This document shows, piece by piece, positions 1 to 7,548 of a DNA stretch of 36,032 nt; position 1 is the first letter of the stretch; each line of letters opens with the position of its first letter. The translations under genes and the position numbers were made by a program. The stretch covers positions 1 to 36,032 of IMG/VR virus record IMGVR_UViG_3300048580_000993. One strand, written 5' to 3'. The stretch is from a virus. The notes under the pieces were generated by a model. That model was not told the DNA's origin. It ran no database searches and saw nothing but the letters and a program-made list of their open reading frames with translations.

Positions 1-861
1 ATCCATGAAAGCTTCATCGCTGAAGAAGATTTGGATGACGAATTATCTGATGACGAAGTTATGGATGACGATTCCATTGACGACGCAGAAGGTGAAGTTG
101 AAGACGAATTAGTTGACGATGGTGACATGGGCGACGAAGACATGGACTCGGATATGGATGCTGATATGGACGCAGACATGGACGGCGAAGAAGGCGAAGT
201 TGAACTTGAAGATCGTGTTGAAGACCTTGAGTCACAATTAGAAAAACTTCAAGCAGAATTTGACGAATTATCAGCAGTAGAAGACGAAGAACATGAAGAA
301 ATGGGTCTCGATGGCGACTTTGGTGACGAAGACGAAGCTGTAGAAGGCGACGACGAAGAAGTTGAAGACGAAGAAGCAGCAGAAGACGACGGTGAAGAAG
401 TTGAAGACGAAGCAGCAGAAGGCGAAGAAGAAGGCGACGATGATCTTGAAGAATCTATTTCTTGGGATGACGACGATTTTTTGTCCCTCGGTGAATCAGC
501 ATACGAAGACTTGCAAAAAGTTAACGTAACAATGTCACAAGGTGAAATTGGCACTGGTTCAAAAGTTGCTGGCGAACAAGCTTCCCCAGTAGTAAGTCGT
601 GCTCCAGGCGAACGTGCAGGTGGTAAGGCTGTTGAAGTAAAGTCAACAAACCACACTGGTTATGATCGTGAAAAAGCCCCATCTTCAAAAGAAGGTACAG
701 GTGCAGCAAGCCCACGTAACGTTCGTTCAACAGCAACAGCTGGCAACGAAAAAGTTACAAAAGGTGGAAATTCAACACTCAATTCAACAAAAGGTTTCGG
801 TGAAGAAGGTAAAACTTCCCCAATCGGTTCCCGTGAAATGCGTGGCAAAGGAAAAATCTAA
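1..861 (+). CDS. Acidic prohead core / internal head protein (5' partial)
   Basis: The frame is open from base 1 and reads as coding before the first possible start (a TTG at 31), so the true start lies just outside the window. The product is extremely rich in Asp and Glu up to about residue 150, with a short coiled-coil stretch (around ELEDRVEDLESQLEKLQ), then a less acidic Ser/Thr/Gly/Lys-rich tail. It lies directly upstream of a gp21-type protease, as the acidic core genes 67/68 do in T4, so a role in the prohead core is inferred from position and composition. The visible N-terminus contains FIAE followed by E, which matches the (L/I)xE cleavage motif of gp21 proteases and resembles the FIAE of T4 internal-protein leaders. 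A second candidate site is LGE before SAYED. There is no sequence match strong enough to name it gp67 or gp68. Confidence 0.7.
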   Translation: MHESFIAEEDLDDELSDDEVMDDDSIDDAEGEVEDELVDDGDMGDEDMDSDMDADMDADMDGEEGEVELEDRVEDLESQLEKLQAEFDELSAVEDEEHEEMGLDGDFGDEDEAVEGDDEEVEDEEAAEDDGEEVEDEAAEGEEEGDDDLEESISWDDDDFLSLGESAYEDLQKVNVTMSQGEIGTGSKVAGEQASPVVSRAPGERAGGKAVEVKSTNHTGYDREKAPSSKEGTGAASPRNVRSTATAGNEKVTKGGNSTLNSTKGFGEEGKTSPIGSREMRGKGKI

Positions 862-873
862 TAGGAGTTAATT

Positions 874-1500
874 ATGTTTTTAGTTGAAAAATTATATTCT
901 AAAGATGCAAACATTACAGTAACTGAATCTTTGAATGAAGCTACAGGGAAGAAAGACCTTTATTTAGAAGGTATATTCATCCAAGGTGATGTACGCAATG
1001 AAAATAAGAGAGTATATCCAACCAGCGAAATTAAAAATGCTGTAAAACAAATTAATGATCAAATAGAGAACGGCCTCACTGTTTGGGGTGAGGCCGATCA
1101 TCCTGAAGAATTACAAATAAATATTGACCGTGTTTCCCACATGATCACGGAAATGCGAATGAACGGCAATGATGGTATTGGTAAATTAAAAATTATTGAT
1201 ACTCCAATGGGTCGTATTATTCGTACAATGATTGAAGCAGGAGGGAAACTTGGTGTTTCCAGTCGTGGTTCAGGAAATGTGGACGAAAGAGGAAATGTTT
1301 CCGATTTCGAAATCATTACAGTAGATATAGTTGCAAGACCTTCCGCTCCAAATGCATACCCAAAACCAATTTACGAAGCATTTAATTGGAAAAAAGGCAA
1401 CGAAGTCGAAAAATTGGCAAAAGCCATTAAAGATGATCCATCTGCAAAAGAAGGGCTAAACACCCTAATTATGGAGTGGATTGGTAAAATTAATTCATAA
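874..1500 (+). CDS. 21: Prohead core protease, T4 gp21-like
   Basis: This is a serine protease of the herpesvirus-assemblin-like fold (T4 gp21 family) that digests scaffold and trims head proteins inside the prohead before packaging. The 208 residues match the usual length (T4 about 212). Visible signatures are His76 in GEADHPE, the Ser pair at 129-130 in GVSSRGSG, and TVDIVARPSAP around residues 149-159. Which Ser is the nucleophile is inferred from the family. Its own N-terminus contains LNE (residues 20-22), a possible self-cleavage site. The start is well supported by TAGGAG eight bases upstream. It sits between the acidic core gene and the scaffold gene, in T4 order. Confidence 0.92.
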   Translation: MFLVEKLYSKDANITVTESLNEATGKKDLYLEGIFIQGDVRNENKRVYPTSEIKNAVKQINDQIENGLTVWGEADHPEELQINIDRVSHMITEMRMNGNDGIGKLKIIDTPMGRIIRTMIEAGGKLGVSSRGSGNVDERGNVSDFEIITVDIVARPSAPNAYPKPIYEAFNWKKGNEVEKLAKAIKDDPSAKEGLNTLIMEWIGKINS

Positions 1501-1520
1501 GAATAAAGGAGAGAACCGAC

Positions 1521-2936
1521 ATGAGTAAACTCTGGGAAGAGCTAATTGAATCAGGAGTCATAAACGAACAGGTTCAAAAAGCATTGGTACAGAAGCTTGA
1601 AGAAGCCAAGTCCGAAACTCGTAAACTCGTAGAGAACGAAGTTCGTGCTGAACTCACTTCACGTTTTGAAAAAGACAAAGGGGAACTCGTCAGTGCTATT
1701 GACAAATTCCTCAACGAGGCAATCACAAAGGAATTAACAGAATTCCAACAAGATCGTCTCGCAGTAAAAGCTCAAAAGGTTCGTCTTGAAAAAGCCATTA
1801 AAGAAGCTCGTAGCGAATACAAAGCAAAAATCAATGAACATACACGATTGATGCAAGAATTCATCATGAAACAATTGCGTACAGAATTGAGTGAATTTGC
1901 TGGTGATCGTAAAGCTATTGCGGAACAACGTGTTAAATTGTCCCGTGCTATTTTGGAAGCTCGTAGAACATATGAAACAAAATTGAAAGAACACACAAAA
2001 GTTCTTAATAATTTCGTTCTCACAAAACTCAACGAAGAAGTTACAGAATTCGCACAAGACAAGAAAGAATTGACTGTTCAACAAAAACAAACAGCCAAGA
2101 AATTACGTGAACATCGCATTGCATTGCAAAACCAATTCGCAAGTAGAACAAAAATGCTTGAATCATTCGTCCTTGGACAACTTAAAAAAGAAATTAAAGA
2201 ATTTAAGGAAGACAAAGATGCATTGGTTGAACAACGTGTAAAACTTACAAGCCAATACAAACAAGAATTAGCTGAAACAAAACAAAAATTTGTTAAACAT
2301 GCAGCTAAGATTGTTGAAAGCACTTTACAAACACAATTGCGTAAAGAAATGGAACAATTCAGAGACGATATCAAAGTGGCTAGAGAAAACCACTTCGGAC
2401 GTAAAATATTCGAAGCATTCTCAGCTGAATTTATGACTTCATATTTAGCAGAAGGCACAAAAGTAAAACAAGTTACTAAAAAACTTGAAGAAGCCCAAGC
2501 ACAAATTGAAGCCACAAAGAAACGTTTAGACGAATCTTTAAAAGCTAAAGAATTGACTGAACGTAAAATTAAAATATCAGAAGACAAAGCACAACGTGCA
2601 GAAATCTTGAATAACCTTTTGTCTCCATTAAAAAGAGATAAAAAGGAAATGATGGCAAACTTGCTTGAAAGTGTAAAAACTGAACAATTAAAGAATGCCT
2701 ATAATAAATATCTTCCTCATGTATTGAACGAAGGTAGCAACAGCAAGTCCTTTACCGGTCGTGCTAATTTAAATGAAAGTCGTTCTGGTCAACCAGCACA
2801 ACGCCAAACAAGTAAAATTGTAGAAGCCACAGGCAATAGACCAAATAGACTATCTGAATCAGCACAAGCTGAAATTGAACCCACAGCCGAAGACAAAGAA
2901 TTAGCAGATATTCTTTTCTTAGCCGGCCGTAAATAA
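1521..2936 (+). CDS. 22: Prohead scaffold protein, T4 gp22-like, with internal repeats
   Basis: This is the major scaffolding core protein around which the prohead shell assembles; it is later degraded by the gp21 protease. The 471 residues are almost wholly charged alpha-helix and coiled coil. Residues of about 55-310 form five consecutive repeats of about 51 residues, each opening like xxxFxLxxLxxExxEFxxD and ending near an EH or KH element. T4 gp22 is much shorter (about 270 residues), so repeat gain explains the length. The C-terminal 65 residues are non-helical and contain LNE (417-419), IVE (433-435) and LSE (444-446), each fitting the (L/I)xE gp21 cleavage rule. The start has AAGGAG upstream. 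Position between protease and capsid genes matches T4. Confidence 0.88.
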   Translation: MSKLWEELIESGVINEQVQKALVQKLEEAKSETRKLVENEVRAELTSRFEKDKGELVSAIDKFLNEAITKELTEFQQDRLAVKAQKVRLEKAIKEARSEYKAKINEHTRLMQEFIMKQLRTELSEFAGDRKAIAEQRVKLSRAILEARRTYETKLKEHTKVLNNFVLTKLNEEVTEFAQDKKELTVQQKQTAKKLREHRIALQNQFASRTKMLESFVLGQLKKEIKEFKEDKDALVEQRVKLTSQYKQELAETKQKFVKHAAKIVESTLQTQLRKEMEQFRDDIKVARENHFGRKIFEAFSAEFMTSYLAEGTKVKQVTKKLEEAQAQIEATKKRLDESLKAKELTERKIKISEDKAQRAEILNNLLSPLKRDKKEMMANLLESVKTEQLKNAYNKYLPHVLNEGSNSKSFTGRANLNESRSGQPAQRQTSKIVEATGNRPNRLSESAQAEIEPTAEDKELADILFLAGRK

Positions 2937-2956
2937 TTAAAAGGAGTAATTTTAAA

Positions 2957-4171
2957 ATGAGTAAACTTTTCGAAAGTCATTGGAAAGCCGTTAAAACAGA
3001 ACTTTGCAAAGGTAAAGACCTTGAAACCAATATGGACGGCACAGCAAATCCAAATAAAAAGAAAATAATGGAAACATTATTAGACAATACACGTGCAGAT
3101 TTAATGCGTCGTAACTTGACAGAAACTGCAACAGCAGGTTCAACATCATCAGGTAACGTTGCTACATTAAATAAAGTAATTCTTCCAGTCATTCGTCGTG
3201 TTATGCCAACAGTTATCGCTAACGAAATTATCGGCGTACAACCAATGACAGGTCCAGTTGCACAAATTCACACCCTTCGTGTTCGTTACAGCGACAACGC
3301 TTCTGGCGTAACACCAGGTACTGAAGCATTATCTCCATTCCAAATCGCTCTTGGATATGCAGGTAACAACAGCACAACCCTTCCAGCAGCAGCACCAACA
3401 GCTACTCTTGAAGGTCGTCCAGGTAACCGTTTGAGCATCCAAATCTTGAAAGAAGTCGTTGAAGCTAAGACACGTAAATTAGCAGCACGTTGGACTTTTG
3501 AAGCAGCACAAGATGCACAAGCACAACAAGGTATCGATATCGAAGCAGAAATCATGGCAGCTCTTGCACAAGAAATCACTGCAGAAATCGACCAAGAAAT
3601 CTTGGCAAGCCTTATTCGTCTTCCAGGCACCCCAACAGCAGTATACAACCAAGCTAACGTTTCCGGTCAAGCCGTATTCGTTGGTGACGAACATGCTGCA
3701 TTGGCTGTTTTGATCAATCGTCAAGCAAACTTGATCGCTGCACGTACACGTCGTGGCGCAGGTAACTGGGCAGTTGTATCCCCAACAGCATTAACCATCC
3801 TTCAAAGTGCAACAACATCAGCATTCGCACGTACTACAGAAGGCGTTTTCGAAGCACCAACAAACACAAAGTTTGCAGGTACTTTGAACAATTCCATGCG
3901 TATTTACGTCAATCAATATGCTTCTGATGACACACCAGTATTGGTTGGTTACAAAGGTCAAGGCGAAATCGACGCAGCAGCTTATTATTGCCCATATGTG
4001 CCATTAACAAGCAGTGGTGTTGTTATCGACCCAGAAACATTCGAACCAGTAGTTAGCTTCATGACTCGTTATGGCTACCTCGAATTAACCAACACAAGCT
4101 CATCTTTGGGCAACAGTGCTGATTATCTCGGTTTGATTGGAATCGATACTTCACACTTGAAGTTTCTTTGA
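2957..4171 (+). CDS. 23: Major capsid protein, T4 gp23-like (HK97 fold)
   Basis: This protein forms the capsid hexamers. It has 404 residues, shorter than T4 gp23 (521). The N-terminal region is charged and removable: the motif NLTE followed by TATAGSTSSG gives a gp21-type cleavage after Glu56, in the place of T4 Glu65. Family-typical features are PVIRRVMPTVIANEIIGVQP around residues 74-93, the Ala/Glu-rich spine helix with KTRKLAARWTFEAAQD, and the closing DYLGLIGIDTSHLKF. Codons are the most GC-rich and optimised of the neighbourhood (many GCA, GGT, CGT), as expected of a highly expressed gene. It is the last gene of the head cassette and is followed by a strong terminator. AAAGGAG lies before the start. 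Confidence 0.93.
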   Translation: MSKLFESHWKAVKTELCKGKDLETNMDGTANPNKKKIMETLLDNTRADLMRRNLTETATAGSTSSGNVATLNKVILPVIRRVMPTVIANEIIGVQPMTGPVAQIHTLRVRYSDNASGVTPGTEALSPFQIALGYAGNNSTTLPAAAPTATLEGRPGNRLSIQILKEVVEAKTRKLAARWTFEAAQDAQAQQGIDIEAEIMAALAQEITAEIDQEILASLIRLPGTPTAVYNQANVSGQAVFVGDEHAALAVLINRQANLIAARTRRGAGNWAVVSPTALTILQSATTSAFARTTEGVFEAPTNTKFAGTLNNSMRIYVNQYASDDTPVLVGYKGQGEIDAAAYYCPYVPLTSSGVVIDPETFEPVVSFMTRYGYLELTNTSSSLGNSADYLGLIGIDTSHLKFL

Positions 4172-4193
4172 TTTTATCTTAGAAATAACAAAG

Positions 4194-4221
4194 AAAAGGG
4201 TACCTTCGGGTACCCTTTTTT
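4194..4221 (+). terminator. Rho-independent terminator after the capsid gene
   Basis: The sequence AAAAGGGTACC, loop TTCG, GGTACCCTTTTT forms a perfect stem capped by a stable UUCG tetraloop and followed by a T tract. It lies 23 bases after the gp23 stop codon and closes the head operon. Confidence 0.93.
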
Positions 4222-4234
4222 ATTACTTGAATTA

Positions 4235-4242
4235 TATAAATA
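4235..4242 (+). promoter_or_regulatory. Putative late promoter (TATAAATA)
   Basis: The octamer TATAAATA is identical to the T4 late promoter core and lies 20 bases before the homing endonuclease start, just after the capsid terminator. The surrounding run is AT-only, so a chance match is possible. Confidence 0.45.
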
Positions 4243-4261
4243 TATATACTATAATGACCAA

Positions 4262-5869
4262 ATGGAAAATAGTATGTTAATTGAAATAAAAAAATTCATT
4301 GAAAAAACTAAACCAGATGGGTTAGTCACAAGACTAAAATCCAACCAATTATATTGGGCTGAAATAGAACAATATAGCCAAAATATTAAAACAACCAATC
4401 ATTCAGAAAAAATATATCTTTATATCAATCAAACAACACAACCAAAATGCCAATGTGGAAATGATGTTAAATTTGTCTCTATAGTCAAGGGATATAACAC
4501 TTTTTGTAAAAGCAATTGTCAATATGCTAAATTATCCCAAGTCGCAGCAAGAAAACTTGCAATGCCAAATGGAGTTGGATTAGCTGATCCAAAAACCAAA
4601 GAAAAAGCCATGAATACACTTATGTTAAAACATGGGGTAATAAATCCAAGCCAAATTGAAGAAAATAGAATTAATCTATCAGAAAACAATGGGATGAAAC
4701 GTCCAGAAGTTGTTGAACAGTTGCGAAAATCTGCAATGGAATATGGGGTAGACTGGCATTCCAAACGCCAAGATGTTAGGGATAAAATGAAATCCACTAC
4801 AATGGAAATTTATGGTGTTGAAAACATCGCCCAAAAAAACATCAGTAAAGAAACATTGAAAATTTTGAACGACAAACCAAAAATGGAAGAATTATTTAAT
4901 AATAAATCCATCGCTGAAATATCCACAGAACTGCAAGTGTGTGATACTACAATTTTGAAATACCTTCGGATAAATGGTATAAGGGAAAAGTTCCAAAACA
5001 CACCTGAAAAACAATTGATTGAAATATTATCATCATTTGGTTTTAACCCAATCAGTAGAAGTAGGAAAATAATCCCACCATTTGAAATAGACATTTTCAT
5101 CCCTGAAAAAAACCTCGCTATAGAATTTTGTGGATTGTACTGGCATGGTGAAAAGGGCATCAATGGTTATGATAAATCCTACCATTTAAATAAAATGACT
5201 TTATGCAACGAAAAAAATATCCGCCTTATAACCATTTTTGAAGATGAATGGCTGAATAATAGGGAAATTTGTATATCCAGACTCAAGCATATTTTGGGGA
5301 TCGCTACTAAAGGTGTAGGGGCACGAAAGCTAAAAATCACCAAAATCACCATTGAACAATCCAAACCATTTATCATATCCAATCACATCCAAGGTTATGC
5401 CAACGCCACTATCAATTATGGTGCATTCTTGGGGGAAGAAATGGTGGCTGTGATGACTTTTAACAAACAACGAAAATCTCTTGGGTATAAGGGTGAAAAC
5501 TTTGAAATGATTCGTTTTTGCACTTTAGGAAATTTCCCGGGAGTTGGTGGAAAAATGTTTAAAACATTTTTGAAAGACCAGTCCCCACTTGAGGTGATTT
5601 CATTCTGTGACTTACGATGGGGCACTGGAAATCTTTACCGACAGTTGGGGTTCGTCTTTGAAAAGAATACTAAACCAGGATATTGGTATTTTGGTGGGAA
5701 AGATAAATATCGTCGTGTTCATCGTTGGATGTTCAGAAAATCTGAAATAGTGTCCAAATACAATGGTGATCCGGAAAAATCAGAATGGGAAAATATGCAA
5801 ACGATGGGATATGATCGTATCTGGGATTGCGGGCATGGAAAATGGGTATATAGAAATGATAATTTGTAG
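4262..5869 (+). CDS. Homing endonuclease with Vsr-like (EDxHD / PD-(D/E)XK) nuclease domain
   Basis: This is a free-standing mobile endonuclease. The N-terminus has a small Cys cluster (KCQCG, FCKSNC, about residues 59-85) typical of a DNA-binding zinc element. Two helix-turn-type repeats with a YGV(E/D)N-like signature follow at about 105-200, then a helix-turn-helix (IAEISTELQVCDTTILKYL, about 217-236). The nuclease core runs from about 245 to 345: FEIDIFIPEKNLAIEFCGLYWHGE, split by the conserved D-x-D and E-F-C/L-Y-W-H positions, then YHLNKM and LITIFEDEW. The C-terminal 170 residues resemble the conserved tail of phage Hef-like endonucleases. It follows the capsid gene directly, a favoured place for homing genes. 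There is no clear ribosome site at the ATG; ATG 4274 is an alternative. The gene ends in TAG, overlapped by the next gene. Confidence 0.85.
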   Translation: MENSMLIEIKKFIEKTKPDGLVTRLKSNQLYWAEIEQYSQNIKTTNHSEKIYLYINQTTQPKCQCGNDVKFVSIVKGYNTFCKSNCQYAKLSQVAARKLAMPNGVGLADPKTKEKAMNTLMLKHGVINPSQIEENRINLSENNGMKRPEVVEQLRKSAMEYGVDWHSKRQDVRDKMKSTTMEIYGVENIAQKNISKETLKILNDKPKMEELFNNKSIAEISTELQVCDTTILKYLRINGIREKFQNTPEKQLIEILSSFGFNPISRSRKIIPPFEIDIFIPEKNLAIEFCGLYWHGEKGINGYDKSYHLNKMTLCNEKNIRLITIFEDEWLNNREICISRLKHILGIATKGVGARKLKITKITIEQSKPFIISNHIQGYANATINYGAFLGEEMVAVMTFNKQRKSLGYKGENFEMIRFCTLGNFPGVGGKMFKTFLKDQSPLEVISFCDLRWGTGNLYRQLGFVFEKNTKPGYWYFGGKDKYRRVHRWMFRKSEIVSKYNGDPEKSEWENMQTMGYDRIWDCGHGKWVYRNDNL

Positions 5870-6025
5870 TTGTCTTGGAATTAAAGAATTAGAATTTAGG
5901 GAAACAATCAAGGAAACAAAATCCCTTAAAAAACGCTTGAAAAATTTGGCGTCACAGAGTTATTATGTGGATGTTGTCAAGAAGACTTTTTGAAAATATT
6001 GAAAGAAATAAAGGAGAATAAATAA
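5856..6025 (+). pseudogene. BFD-like [2Fe-2S] protein, interrupted by a -1 frameshift in a poly-A run
   Basis: The ATG at 5856, inside the end of the homing endonuclease, starts MIICSCLGIKELEF. At the six A bases 5928-5933 the reading must drop back one base to continue as TLEKFGVTELLCGCCQEDF and end at the TAA at 6023-6025. Joined this way, the protein has Cys4, Cys6, Cys38 and Cys41. That is exactly the C-x-C...C-x2-C spacing of bacterioferritin-associated ferredoxin (Bfd), a 2Fe-2S protein that helps release iron from bacterioferritin. The restored stop overlaps the next start (TAATG), and the AAGGAG inside the tail serves that next gene, so the shifted frame is the real one. Without the shift the product loses the second Cys pair and ends at 5993. 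A missing A (true mutation or homopolymer error) explains it best; the A run is not a canonical slippery heptamer in this frame. Confidence 0.75.
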
Positions 6026-6372
6026 TGGAACATGAAAAAATATTTAGAGATGCCTTGTTAGAACAACAATTTGACCAACGTTATCATTTGCAACATATTT
6101 TTAAATTATATCAAGAAATTGGGGTGGTTCGTGTTTTTCCTGCAACAACGAGTCAGTCACCATTTAGTGTTGGTAGACATTTTATTGGTCCATATAATTT
6201 TTTTCAAAATTCAATATATAAAAAAACACTAACAATCGTTTTGAATAAAGCTGGGATGATAATTGATGTAAGATTTGGTGATTGGGAAAATGGTTGGGTT
6301 ATACCAAACATAGGTTTCAGACGAGATGGAATCCAAGTTACTGATGTAGATATAAAATTGGAGGTGTTGTAA
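6025..6372 (+). CDS. Hypothetical phage protein
   Basis: The 115-residue protein has no family that I recognise. It has a polar helical N-terminus (MEHEKIFRDALLEQQFDQRY) and then an apparent beta-rich part with RVFPATTSQSPFSVGRHFIG and FGDWENGWVIPNIGFRRDG. It has no signal peptide or membrane segment. AAGGAG lies upstream with good spacing. The ATG overlaps the stop of the BFD-like frame by one base and the next gene starts one base after this stop, so the three genes form one translation unit. Confidence 0.7.
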   Translation: MEHEKIFRDALLEQQFDQRYHLQHIFKLYQEIGVVRVFPATTSQSPFSVGRHFIGPYNFFQNSIYKKTLTIVLNKAGMIIDVRFGDWENGWVIPNIGFRRDGIQVTDVDIKLEVL

Positions 6373-6373
6373 A

Positions 6374-6685
6374 ATGGACCCTTATACATATGGTGATTCT
6401 GAAGCCGCGAAAACTTTGGCTAAAATATTAACTAATTCACCAAAAGATATTAGATATAAAACATCAAGAATGCTTCATCGATATTTCAAGGGTATTAATG
6501 CCATTGTCAATATAAAAGACAAAGAGCTTAGGGTATATTTATTAACCTTATGGCTTGAAGAAAATTTAAAACAAGCTGATTTTTCTCAATTGGAGAACTC
6601 AGAACAATTCCCTAAAACCTATATTAAAAACGTAATCCATATGAAACATGCCATGGCTATCAAAGGTGAAATTAGAAAAAAATAA
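6374..6685 (+). CDS. Hypothetical phage protein
   Basis: This is a small, soluble, helical protein of 103 residues, basic at its end (KGEIRKK), and not recognised. TTGGAGGT lies before the ATG, inside the end of the previous gene. Its stop codon is part of the bidirectional terminator shared with the convergent metallophosphoesterase gene. Confidence 0.68.
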   Translation: MDPYTYGDSEAAKTLAKILTNSPKDIRYKTSRMLHRYFKGINAIVNIKDKELRVYLLTLWLEENLKQADFSQLENSEQFPKTYIKNVIHMKHAMAIKGEIRKK

Positions 6686-6701
6686 GGGGATTTCTCCCCT
6701 T
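6684..6701. terminator. Bidirectional terminator between convergent genes
   Basis: AAGGGGA, loop TTTC, TCCCCTT forms a perfect 7-base stem that overlaps the stop codons of the two converging genes (6374-6685 and 6700-7452). A-rich and T-containing flanks are present on both sides, but the T tract is weak in the plus direction. Confidence 0.7.
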
Positions 6702-7452
6702 AAATTTCCACAACAAAGTTTGGGTTAAACGTTGGGTTAACATCCACCCCAATATACCCTTGAGGGTTACACACCACCCGAGTATCACCAATCATATAAT
6801 CGGAACTATTATGGTTATGACCATGCACCCAAAGGGCAATATCATTATAAAGCATAACGTTTTCCAACCGACTGGCATAAGCAGGTGTTAGTGGGTCATT
6901 TAGATACTGTTCAGCCACAGACAATTCAGACGGGGCATGATGGGACACTACCACAGTCTTACCATCAAAAGGCTTCGCAAGTTCATCCATTAGCCACATT
7001 TTGGACAACTGATGCTCGATCCGAATATCCCGAGCCAAAATTTTGCGATACCCCTGTTCAGGACCAGTCCTGATTTTTTTGAAATCATTTAGATTCTGCT
7101 GGGCATGGTATTCAGCCAAAGGACCATTTCCGTACAACTCATAGTCTGTCCAACAAACAGTTACTAAAAATCTCACATCATCAATAATAAAAGTTTTATT
7201 GTTTCCAAAATATACATTGGAACCTTTGGTCATTTCTGTGGCTTTTTTATCCAAAGAATGAAGTTTTCCGCCATAATATTCATGGTTACCAAAACAATAA
7301 ATTGTTGGTTTGTTTGTTGTAAGTGCGAATTTTACACCACTGAGTTTGGTACCAATATCACCAGCAAGAACCACCACATCACAATTTTGATTTATTGGAT
7401 GGGGATAGCTACTAAATTCTGTGTGAAGGTCAGATAAAATTAAAAGTTTCAT
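6700..7452 (-). CDS. Calcineurin-like metallophosphoesterase
   Basis: This is a 250-residue phosphoesterase of the calcineurin-like superfamily with all metal-binding blocks in order: D8-x-H10 (LSDLH), GDIG (Asp32), GNHE (Asn56-His57), VSHHAPS, and the closing GHNH. The superfamily includes phosphodiesterases, nucleotidases and protein phosphatases. The substrate cannot be read from sequence, although the compact single-domain layout is like small bacterial and phage phosphodiesterases. There is no signal peptide, so it acts in the cytosol. The gene is transcribed alone on the minus strand, converging on the 6374 gene. The ribosome site is weak. Confidence 0.88.
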   Translation of the reverse strand: MKLLILSDLHTEFSSYPHPINQNCDVVVLAGDIGTKLSGVKFALTTNKPTIYCFGNHEYYGGKLHSLDKKATEMTKGSNVYFGNNKTFIIDDVRFLVTVCWTDYELYGNGPLAEYHAQQNLNDFKKIRTGPEQGYRKILARDIRIEHQLSKMWLMDELAKPFDGKTVVVSHHAPSELSVAEQYLNDPLTPAYASRLENVMLYNDIALWVHGHNHNSSDYMIGDTRVVCNPQGYIGVDVNPTFNPNFVVEI

Positions 7453-7480
7453 TATTTTTTATCCATTTTGTGAATTAAAT

Positions 7481-7488
7481 GATAAATA
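7481..7488 (+). promoter_or_regulatory. Putative late promoter (GATAAATA)
   Basis: AATGATAAATA lies 61 bases before the GIY-YIG gene, immediately followed by a hairpin leader. It is the same octamer seen before several other genes in the window. Confidence 0.6.
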
Positions 7489-7490
7489 GA

Positions 7491-7522
7491 TGTGGTTCGC
7501 GAGATAGCAGTCTCCAACCACA
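7491..7522 (+). promoter_or_regulatory. Leader hairpin before the GIY-YIG gene
   Basis: TGTGGTT (7491-7497) pairs with AACCACA (7516-7522), and inside it GAGA (7501-7504) pairs with TCTC (7511-7514). The hairpin starts just after the late-type promoter and ends 10 bases before the AAGGGAGGT ribosome site. It would lie at or near the mRNA 5' end and may stabilise the message. Confidence 0.5.
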
Positions 7523-7548
7523 CTAACACCCAAGGGAGGTATCAGCTT

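Noticed and set aside
249-656. Long minus-strand frame antisense to the acidic protein gene
   Set aside because: Its Ser-rich sequence is the mirror of repeated GAA/GAC codons and has no ribosome site.
1734-2587. Minus-strand frames across the scaffold gene
   Set aside because: They are Cys/Phe-rich shadows of AA-rich codons in the gp22-like coiled coil.
5925-5935. Programmed -1 frameshift at a canonical slippery heptamer in the BFD-like gene
   Set aside because: In this frame the codons are CTT AAA AAA CGC, so the site reads T AAA AAA and not X XXY YYZ with matching first base. A missing A is simpler.
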